A DNA stretch of 11,291 bases, from contig JAJYYT010000034.1 in NCBI GenBank assembly GCA_021800645.1, positions 1-11,291 of the forward strand, read 5' to 3'. This DNA comes from Actinomycetes bacterium (lineage in GTDB: Bacteria; Actinomycetota; Acidimicrobiia; Acidimicrobiales; RAAP-2). A program made the translations under genes and the position numbers. Each line of letters starts with the position of its first letter. Position 1 is the first letter of the stretch. Of this stretch, positions 3,977-9,774 are shown piece by piece. The notes under the pieces are model-generated. The model was given only the letters and a program-made list of their open reading frames with translations, did not search any database and was not told the DNA's origin.

Positions 3977-6847
3977 TCAGCGGGTGGGCACCCCGACGAG
4001 CGCTTCGCCCAGCAGAGCGGCGAGGACGCCGCGCACCTTGTCCGAGGCAGCCACCTCGTCGGCGAAGTCCGAGCCTGGTGGATCGACTGCGTCACCCACG
4101 AGGAGCGAGACGTCGGCGCGCCGCGGGAAGAACGAGCCGGCGCGCAACACCTCGCGCGTGCCCACGAGTGCGACCGGGACGATCCGGGACCCGGTCGCCG
4201 CGGCCACAGCGAATGCGCCCAGGTGGAAGGGGCGCACCCCGGGGGACGGAGAGATCGATCCCTCGGGAAAGACCACGAGCCGCGAGCCGCTCCGGACGAG
4301 CCCCGCCAGCATGCCCAGCGTCTCAGTAGTGCGCGCGGGATCGCCTCGCTCGACGAAGGCGCAGCCGATGCGCCGGAGGAACGGTCCGATCACCGCCTTG
4401 CGCTCGAAGTCGGTGCTCGTGACGAAGGTGAGCGGGCCGGCCGAGGAGAGGATGAGCACCGCGGCGTCGACGAAGCTCGAGTGGTTCGCCACGATGACAG
4501 ACGGGGTGCCCTCATCGGGCAGGGCACCTTGCGCGTGGATCCTGATCCCCGTCGTCGCCACCACTGCACGGAGCGCCCATCTGATGAGCCGCCACCGCGC
4601 GGCAACTGACAGCGGGAGCCAGACGAGCGCCGCGACTGGCGCTGCGGCTGCGAGCACGCTCACCCACGCACGCATGGCGAAGAGCCAGTCCGAGGTGAGC
4701 CTCCCCGCACGCCCGAGCGCCGGTCGCGCCTCGGAGCGAACGAACTCGGCGAGCTCCAGCGCGGCCGGTCGTGTCGGCCGCTCGAGCTTGCCGGAGAGAA
4801 AGGCGTCCCGCGTCTCGCCGCGGCGGATCTTCCTGCTCGGCGTGCGGCGGATCGACCCGGGCGAGACAAGCTCGACCACGTCGGGAACAGCTCCGATCAC
4901 GTGGGCCGCTCGCTGGCGGATCTCGCGCTCGAGCCCGGCGCGCCCCTCGGGCGCCAAACGGGTCTCGGCGACGACGACCACGCGCTCAGTGCCCAGTGCG
5001 GGGTCCGGCACGGCGAATGCGGCGACGCCGCCCTCTTCGAGACCCTCCACGTCGCGCACGGCTGCCTCCACGTCTTCGGGATGGACGTTCCTCCCGCCGC
5101 GGATGATGAGGTCCTTCGCCCGCCCCGTGAGGAACAGCTCGCCGTCGGTCACATAGCCGAGGTCGCCGGTGTCGAGCCATCCTCTTTGCCACAAGCCGCT
5201 TCGCCCCGCCTCTTCGCCGAAGTACCCCGCGGTGAGCGAGGGTCCGCGGCAGAAGACCCTCCCCTCGGTCCGCTCTTCGAGCTCCTGGCCGGCGTCGCCC
5301 GCCACCAGGATCTCGTAACCGGCGAGCGGGTAGCCGCAGCCGACAACGGCTTCTGCGTCGGGGTCGCCTTCGGGCGCCACGACCGCACGGCCGGACCCTG
5401 CGAGGGCACCCCTTGAGATCGTGTCGACGCGCGGCCCACGCCCGAGCGGGCTGAACGCGATGCCCACGCCGGCCTCCGCGAGCCCGTAGGCGGGGCACAT
5501 CGCGCGCCGCTCGAACCCGACGCGCTGGAACCGCTCGACGAAGCTGTCGATGTCCGCCGCGCTCACCGGCTCGGAGCCGTTGAACGCGAGACGCCAGCTC
5601 GACAGGTCGACCCCATCGAGCTCCTCGTCTCGGATGCGTTCCGTGCAGGTCTTGAAGGCGACGTTCGGCGCGGCGGTGATGGTCCCCTTGTAGGTGGAGA
5701 TGGCCCGAAGCCAGCGCGAGGGGCGCGCGAGGAAGGCGAGAGGGGACATCACGACGAGGGGGAAGCCGAGCACGAGCGGGGCGAGCCACATGCCGATGAG
5801 GCCCATGTCGTGGTACAAGGGGAGCCACGAGACGACCACGTCGTCGGGAGTCACCGCTGCCCCCCGGGCCATCGCGTCGATGTTGGCAAGGAGCTGGAAG
5901 TGGGTGAGCACCACCCCCTTCGGGTCGCCGGTCGACCCCGACGTGTACTGGATGAGTGCGGTCGCATCTCCACCGATGCTCGGGAGCGGTACGGGTTGCC
6001 CAGCACGCGCCTCGAGCTCTCTGGGGGTGCGCACGGCTCTGAGAGAGGGGACCTGGAGCATCACGAGGCGCGCCGCGGTGACCGCCTCGGGGACCGTGAC
6101 GAGGACCGCGGCCCCGGCGTTGCGAAGGACGCCTGCGAGCTGGGTGAGCTGCTCGGCGAGCGCTTCTCGGCGTGCGGGCGGGTAGAGCGGGACCGGGACT
6201 CCTCCAGCGAGCCCGATGCCGAGGAAGACGGTGAAGTACGCACGCTCGGTCCCGAGCATGAGCGCCACCCGCTCGCCCGGCGAGAGGCCGCCCTCGACGA
6301 GTGCGAACGCGACCGCCCGGGCGTCTTCGAGGAGGCGGCCGTAGCTGAGCTCGTCGGCCGGGTCCCCGGCGTTCGAGCCGAGGAGGCGGACGTTCAGCTG
6401 CTCGGGGTGCGTCGCCGCGTGCCACGACAGAGCGTCGAAGATCGTGCCGAACGCGCCCGCCTCGGGCACTCGAGCGCTCGCCGTCTCGCGCTCGGTCGTG
6501 GTCCCCGGTACGCGCCCCCCCGCTTCGACTCCGGCGCCGTGGGACTCGGTCGCACGACGCGACGGGGTGCCCGGCTCGGGCCCCGTGTGACCGGCACGTG
6601 CGTCGTGGAGGGCGACGACGAGGTCGCGCGGGCTGCTGGCTGTGGTCAGCACGTCCTCGCCGAGCGTGACGCCTGCCCCGTCAGCGATCCGGTCGAGCAC
6701 TTCGACCATGGCGAGGCTGTCCAGCCCGAGGTCGGCGCGCAAATCGCTGTCGAGCTGGACCGAGAATGGAGCGGAGCCACGGAGGTCGCTCACGACGGAC
6801 CTCACCGCTTCGAGTACGACATCGACGTCGGACAGCGGCGTGCTCAC
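3977..6847 (-). CDS. Three-domain lipid enzyme: acyl carrier, fatty acyl-AMP ligase, PlsC-type acyltransferase
   Basis: A 956-residue fusion. Residues 1-85 are an acyl carrier domain with the phosphopantetheine serine S44 in LGLDSL. A Pro/Gly/Thr-rich linker (~86-130) follows. Residues ~135-690 are an adenylating enzyme with YTSGSTGDPKG (301-311), SWLPLYHDMGL, LDTGDLG (559-565), the GRAKDLIIRGGRNVHPED hinge and the catalytic lysine K673 in SRKIRR. The region around SPLAFLARPSRWLRAIS and TAAPNVAF is typical of fatty acyl-AMP ligases rather than acyl-CoA ligases. A hydrophobic segment (~723-757) leads to the acyltransferase with the H789-x4-D794 catalytic motif, FPEG (860-863) and the IVPVALVG strand. 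It could load a fatty acid on its own carrier and pass it to a lysophospholipid or other acceptor at the membrane, like Aas; acyl chain and acceptor are unknown. Start is GTG 6847, with no Shine-Dalgarno, so perhaps leaderless. Confidence 0.92.
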   Translation of the reverse strand: MSTPLSDVDVVLEAVRSVVSDLRGSAPFSVQLDSDLRADLGLDSLAMVEVLDRIADGAGVTLGEDVLTTASSPRDLVVALHDARAGHTGPEPGTPSRRATESHGAGVEAGGRVPGTTTERETASARVPEAGAFGTIFDALSWHAATHPEQLNVRLLGSNAGDPADELSYGRLLEDARAVAFALVEGGLSPGERVALMLGTERAYFTVFLGIGLAGGVPVPLYPPARREALAEQLTQLAGVLRNAGAAVLVTVPEAVTAARLVMLQVPSLRAVRTPRELEARAGQPVPLPSIGGDATALIQYTSGSTGDPKGVVLTHFQLLANIDAMARGAAVTPDDVVVSWLPLYHDMGLIGMWLAPLVLGFPLVVMSPLAFLARPSRWLRAISTYKGTITAAPNVAFKTCTERIRDEELDGVDLSSWRLAFNGSEPVSAADIDSFVERFQRVGFERRAMCPAYGLAEAGVGIAFSPLGRGPRVDTISRGALAGSGRAVVAPEGDPDAEAVVGCGYPLAGYEILVAGDAGQELEERTEGRVFCRGPSLTAGYFGEEAGRSGLWQRGWLDTGDLGYVTDGELFLTGRAKDLIIRGGRNVHPEDVEAAVRDVEGLEEGGVAAFAVPDPALGTERVVVVAETRLAPEGRAGLEREIRQRAAHVIGAVPDVVELVSPGSIRRTPSRKIRRGETRDAFLSGKLERPTRPAALELAEFVRSEARPALGRAGRLTSDWLFAMRAWVSVLAAAAPVAALVWLPLSVAARWRLIRWALRAVVATTGIRIHAQGALPDEGTPSVIVANHSSFVDAAVLILSSAGPLTFVTSTDFERKAVIGPFLRRIGCAFVERGDPARTTETLGMLAGLVRSGSRLVVFPEGSISPSPGVRPFHLGAFAVAAATGSRIVPVALVGTREVLRAGSFFPRRADVSLLVGDAVDPPGSDFADEVAASDKVRGVLAALLGEALVGVPTR

Positions 6848-6889
6848 GCGAACAACAGGCTACGAGCCGAATCCGCCACACCGCAATTG
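6848..6889 (-). promoter_or_regulatory. Possible promoter of the acyl ligase gene, near-leaderless
   Basis: On the minus strand TTGCGG, 18 bases, then TAGCCT (TANNNT type), 9 bases before the GTG. There is no ribosome site, which would fit a transcript starting at or close to the start codon, common in actinobacteria. The -35 lies within one copy of the 9-bp direct repeat. Weak evidence. Confidence 0.3.
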
Positions 6890-6899
6890 TCCACACCGC
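6876..6899. repeat. 9-bp direct repeat CCACACCGC with 6-bp spacer, possible operator
   Basis: CCACACCGC, AATTGT, CCACACCGC: two exact copies 15 bases apart in the gap between the divergent acyl ligase and DUF72 genes. It overlaps the putative -35 of the acyl ligase gene, where a bound regulator would block or aid polymerase. No matching regulator gene is in the window. Confidence 0.4.
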
Positions 6900-6918
6900 G
6901 TTGCCCTCACCCTCGACA

Positions 6919-7058
6919 TGGTCGCCTGTTGCGACTGCGACGAGAAGGTGCTCGAAGAGCGCCGTTCGCGGAGGTCCGCGGTTCTGCGTCCATTCTCACG
7001 AGCACGGCAGCTCCGCCGTGCGGGGATAGGACCCGGCGCGGGAGGCTTGCAGTGGTGA
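6919..7058 (+). other. Possible 46-aa ORF overlapping the DUF72 start (doubtful)
   Basis: ATG 6919 opens a frame MVACCDCDEKVLEERRSRRS... that ends in TGA 7056-7058, inside the DUF72 start as GTGA. The Cys-rich opening and the overlap are suggestive of translational coupling. There is no ribosome site before the ATG, and third-position GC falls in the second half, so it is more likely a leader region or remnant than a gene. Confidence 0.2.
7002..7021 (+). other. Stem-loop in the DUF72 leader
   Basis: GCACGGC, loop AGCTCC, GCCGTGC: a perfect 7-bp stem ending 19 bases before the GGGAGG ribosome site of the DUF72 gene. A second self-complementary stretch (CGCGGAGGTCCGCG) lies at 6968-6981. They may form leader structure; no function is shown. 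Confidence 0.4.
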
Positions 7059-7837
7059 CCGTGAAGATCGGCACGTCGGGCTGGCAGTACCGGCACTGGC
7101 GCGGCACCTTCTACCCCGAAGGGCTCGCCACCTCGAAGTGGCTGGGCTTCTACACCGAGTCGTTCGACACCGTCGAGGTCAACAATGCCTTCTACCGGCT
7201 CCCGTCCTCCGAGACGTTTGCTCGCTGGCGAGACAGCACGCCCGAGCGATTCGAGATCGCGCTCAAGGCGTCGAGCTACCTCACCCACACCAAGCGGCTG
7301 TCGGAGCCGAAGGAGCCCGTGCACCGGTTCCTGACACGGGCGCGGCACCTGGAGGGCAAGCTCGGACCGATCCTGCTCCAGCTGCCCCCGACGATGAAGG
7401 TGGAGACGCAGCGGCTCGACGAGACGCTCGCCGAGTTCGGGCCGGGGCTGCGGATCGCCGTCGAGGCCCGGCACGACAGCTGGGACTGCGACGAGGTGTA
7501 CGCCGTGCTGTCGCGCCACGGCGCGGCCTGGGTGCTGGCCGACGCCCCATGGCGGCGGTGGCCGGTGGTGCGCACGGCCGACTGGGGCTACCTCCGCTTC
7601 CACGAAGGCAAGGCCACCCCCCGCCCCTGCTACGGCCGAGCGGCCCTCGAGACCTGGGTCGAGCGCCTGGCCGAGCTGTGGCCGACGAGCGCCGACGTCT
7701 ACGCCTACTTCAACAACGACCGATGTGCCTGCGCCCTGCGTGACGCCAGCGTCTTCGGCCATCTGACCGAGAGGGCCGGGCTCGACACCACCAAGGTCCC
7801 CGGCCGCGGCGTGGTGCACCTGTGCCCCGACGAGTAG
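7052..7837 (+). CDS. DUF72 (YecE-like) family protein
   Basis: A 261-residue protein of the usual length for this TIM-barrel-like family, whose biochemical function is not established. The family opening is clear: KIGTSGWQYRHWRGTFYPEG, then FDTVEVNNAFYRLPS. Further signatures are LGPILLQLPP in the middle, IAVEARHDSW, and the C-terminal DVYAYFNND motif. Start GTG 7052 is 6 bases after GGGAGG; GTG 7055 is equally in frame and possible. It stands alone on the plus strand, divergent from the acyl ligase gene and convergent with the VOC gene, so neighbours say little about its role. No truncation or frameshift is visible. Confidence 0.93.
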   Translation: MVTVKIGTSGWQYRHWRGTFYPEGLATSKWLGFYTESFDTVEVNNAFYRLPSSETFARWRDSTPERFEIALKASSYLTHTKRLSEPKEPVHRFLTRARHLEGKLGPILLQLPPTMKVETQRLDETLAEFGPGLRIAVEARHDSWDCDEVYAVLSRHGAAWVLADAPWRRWPVVRTADWGYLRFHEGKATPRPCYGRAALETWVERLAELWPTSADVYAYFNNDRCACALRDASVFGHLTERAGLDTTKVPGRGVVHLCPDE

Positions 7838-7840
7838 CGC

Positions 7841-7948
7841 TCAGGTGGCGGTGGCGCGGGCCGGCGCCGAGGTGGCGAGGATCTCGTCGAGGAGACGCTG
7901 CTCGCTGCCGCGCTGACGCTCGGCGAGGGAGCGTGGGCGAGAGCTCAC
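7841..7948 (-). other. Possible 35-aa ORF directly after the VOC gene (doubtful)
   Basis: GTG 7948 lies 6 bases after the VOC gene stop and opens MSSRPRSLAERQRGSEQRLL then DEILATSAPARATAT and stop. The polar composition with an amphipathic middle is compatible with a small protein, and the position suggests co-transcription. There is no Shine-Dalgarno, so it could equally be non-coding. I do not recognise it. Confidence 0.22.
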
Positions 7949-7954
7949 CGCCGC

Positions 7955-8311
7955 TCAGCGGTCCTGGATCAGCCCGATGGGGTTGCCGTCAGGATCGGTC
8001 ACGGTCGCCACCAGCCGGCCTCCACCCACCTCACGAGCGGGGTCCTGGACTCGTGCGCCCGCGCCGGTCACCTCGGTGAGCTTCGCCTCGATGTCCTCCA
8101 CATGCCAATAGGCGACGGGCGTGGCGGGACTTTGCGGTCCACCGGCCGGGACAAGCCCGATGTGCTGGCCCTCTGCGTCGAAGCCCACGTAGTGGGGAGA
8201 GTCGACCTGGGGGTCGGCACCGAGCAGCGCAGAGTACACCGCCTTCGCCTTGGCCAGATCGGACACCGGGTACAGCACGGTCTTGATCCCTTCGGTAGGC
8301 GATCCGGTCAT
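7955..8311 (-). CDS. VOC superfamily (glyoxalase/bleomycin-resistance-like) protein
   Basis: A 118-residue protein with the paired beta-alpha-beta-beta-beta fold of the vicinal oxygen chelate superfamily. It opens IKTVLYPVSDLAKAKAVYSA, then HYVGFDAEGQHIGLV, AYWHVEDIEAKLTEV and VTDPDGNPIGLIQD. The place where a metal-binding Glu is often found in the final DPDGN-x-x-E-L strand is Ile-Gly-Leu-Ile-Gln here, so metal-dependent catalysis is doubtful. It may bind a small molecule as resistance or accessory members do. ATG 8311 is preceded by the purine-rich GAAGGGGAAG; the frame extends to 8401, but that segment lacks family similarity and may belong to a remnant. No substrate can be inferred from the neighbours. 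Confidence 0.88.
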   Translation of the reverse strand: MTGSPTEGIKTVLYPVSDLAKAKAVYSALLGADPQVDSPHYVGFDAEGQHIGLVPAGGPQSPATPVAYWHVEDIEAKLTEVTGAGARVQDPAREVGGGRLVATVTDPDGNPIGLIQDR

Positions 8312-8319
8312 CGCGTCTT

Positions 8320-8498
8320 CCCCTTCCTTCTCCGCTCGCGTCGAGGTGACCATCGCATATCGCATGATGACGCGTCCAACGCCCCAACTGCGATCGCACA
8401 CACTCGCCGGCGCGAGGACGACGGAGAGCTGCCCCCTGCACGGCAGCCTCGAGCCGCCGGCTGTCGCGCTGTGGTGCAGCGATCCACGCCGGGTCCAT
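8320..8498 (-). pseudogene. Possible frameshifted fragment of a mycothiol-dependent maleylpyruvate isomerase-like gene
   Basis: In the 243-base gap between the DUF5996 and VOC genes, ATG 8498 opens MDPAWIAAPQRDSRRLEAAV, similar to the first helix of DinB/mycothiol-dependent maleylpyruvate isomerase-like proteins. In another frame slightly further on are SVCDRSWGVGRVIMRYAMV, which recalls the next family element (CPGW-VGDVVRH). One frameshift would join them, and the homology then stops at the VOC gene. The match is from memory, short and imperfect. If wrong, this gap holds nothing I recognise. Confidence 0.25.
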
Positions 8499-8554
8499 GG
8501 TCTCGGTCAACCGTTCGCGTAGGCCCCAGGACCCACAGAGGTGCGGACGTGGTT

Positions 8555-9481
8555 CTAGTGAACCGGCGGGGGGCGACCTGCCAGGCTGGCAGGCAGAGCA
8601 GGATCCCACCCGCATGACATGCAGGAGTACTTCGCGGCCGACCGCGCGAACGACAGCGCGGTTCGCACCGGGTCATCGGAGGCGACCACGTCGTCCCAAT
8701 CGAGGATGAACTCGCGTAGGCTCGGCTCCCACCTGGCGGCTGGCGGTTCGAGCGTCCCTTGCGCGTAGTCCGGGGGGGCCGGGTGGGCATAGGCGTAGAA
8801 GGCGGCCCGCGGGTACCGGGCGTCGCCTGGCCACCATCCGATGGCAATCTCTTCGGCGTCCATCGCGTTGCGCATGATGTACTCCGACGTTCCCGGATCG
8901 GCTGGCTCGCCCGAGAAGAAGCTGACGGCGAGGTCGAACGACCCCCACCACGCATTGACCGGAGTGCAGCGGCCGCGAAACGGGGCCCGCACTTCGCTGA
9001 AGACGATTGCCGCGCAGGTCGCAGCGCTCAGGTAGGCCGCCACCTGATCGGGAACGTACGTCGCGTGCTGATCGTCCTGGTCGAGGGGAACCGTCCATGC
9101 GACCTCCTGCGGACGGGGGTCGAAGGCGACCGGTCCCACCATGGCCGTGACGGCTCCGAGGACCTCTCGGGTCACCTCCCCGACCGCACGGTCAGGAGTG
9201 AGGGCGACTCCGCGGCGCCGGCCGTCGCTGTGCTCGATCAAGGTCTGGTGAGCATGCAGATCGAGTGCCAACACGATCGTCCCCGAGCCGTCCGGCGCCG
9301 GAAGCGGGAGGGTCTCCCATCCTCTTGCCGTGAGGCGCAGTGCTGCGTGCTGCAGTTGCGGCTCGGGGAACGCGAGCCGCGCAGCCAGCTTGCCGAGGAC
9401 CTGGGCGTGCGCGTGCAGCGTGTCGCAGGTGGCTCTCCATTGCTCGAAGGGAAGGGGGGCCCAGCCGCGGGTCACCGCCAT
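8555..9481 (-). CDS. DUF5996 family protein
   Basis: A 308-residue protein matching the layout of the DUF5996 family, whose function is unknown. Recognisable elements in order: PFEQWRATCDTLHAHAQVLG near the N-terminus, LRLTARGWETLPLP, ALDLHAHQTLIEHSDGRRR, the central FRGRCTPVNAWWGSFDLAVS block, EIAIGWWPGD, AAFYAYAHPAPPDYAQG and a C-terminal FILDWDDV region. It is soluble, with no signal peptide or membrane segment. The last ~20 residues carry CMSC before GWDPALPASLAG and are more variable. ATG 9481 is chosen as the first Met before the conserved block; the ribosome site is weak (TTAGGTCC). It may be read with the S9 peptidase upstream, although a broken zinc-finger gene now lies between them. 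Confidence 0.9.
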   Translation of the reverse strand: MAVTRGWAPLPFEQWRATCDTLHAHAQVLGKLAARLAFPEPQLQHAALRLTARGWETLPLPAPDGSGTIVLALDLHAHQTLIEHSDGRRRGVALTPDRAVGEVTREVLGAVTAMVGPVAFDPRPQEVAWTVPLDQDDQHATYVPDQVAAYLSAATCAAIVFSEVRAPFRGRCTPVNAWWGSFDLAVSFFSGEPADPGTSEYIMRNAMDAEEIAIGWWPGDARYPRAAFYAYAHPAPPDYAQGTLEPPAARWEPSLREFILDWDDVVASDDPVRTALSFARSAAKYSCMSCGWDPALPASLAGRPPPVH

Positions 9482-9490
9482 AGCGGGGAC

Positions 9491-9655
9491 CTAAGCGTGC
9501 GACGGAGAAGGAGGTGCACCCTCCACCTCGAAGAGAAGCTGGTGGGGGTAGCACCACCACCAATCCTCACCCGGCTCGAACGAACGGGCGAGCGGATGGT
9601 CGGGACGCGCTCGCCGGTGGGCGGACGCATGACGGTTGAGCAAACTGTCACAGCA
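9491..9655 (-). pseudogene. UBP-type zinc finger protein, C-terminal fragment (54 aa)
   Basis: The minus-strand frame reads CCDSLLNRHASAHRRARPDH, then HPLARSFEPGEDWWWCYPHQ and LLFEVEGAPPSPSHA before TAG at 9491-9493. This is the second half of a ZnF-UBP domain (family pattern CGHVGCCDSS-x-HAT-H-HPV-RS-EPGEDW-WCYVDE) with a typical actinobacterial tail. The first half, with the N-terminal C-x2-C zinc ligands and the CGHVG turn, is missing: upstream of the CCDS the sequence is SPKWPIAA and unrelated, and no start codon with a ribosome site exists. Complete members are about 85-100 residues and are free-standing ubiquitin-hydrolase-type fingers of unknown bacterial role. The loss looks like a 5' deletion near 9656. 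The conserved residues that remain are well preserved, so the damage may be recent. Confidence 0.68.
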
Positions 9656-9729
9656 AGCAGCTATCGGCCACTTGGGGCTCCTTGGTTGCCGACTGGGCAG
9701 CCAAGCTACTCCCAGCCGGTCGCCGGGCG

Positions 9730-9748
9730 CGCCGGGCCACCACCGGCG
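9730..9748 (-). terminator. Weak GC hairpin after the S9 peptidase gene
   Basis: CGCCGG and CCGGCG around a 7-base loop, 27 bases after the peptidase stop on the minus strand. Only a 6-bp stem and no T-run, so it is a possible terminator at best. The rest of the gap 9656-9774 shows nothing else. Confidence 0.25.
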
Positions 9749-9774
9749 GGCCCAAGGGGGCACGCGGCGTGGGC

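Noticed and set aside
3840..5156. A 438-codon plus-strand open frame antisense to the acyl ligase
   Set aside because: Ser/Arg/Ala-rich shadow of the real gene; only its first ~45 codons lie outside that gene and are discussed separately.
8126..8140. GGGACTTTGCGGTCC, similar to a DosR box
   Set aside because: It lies inside the VOC coding region, has the wrong half-site spacing and no promoter nearby.
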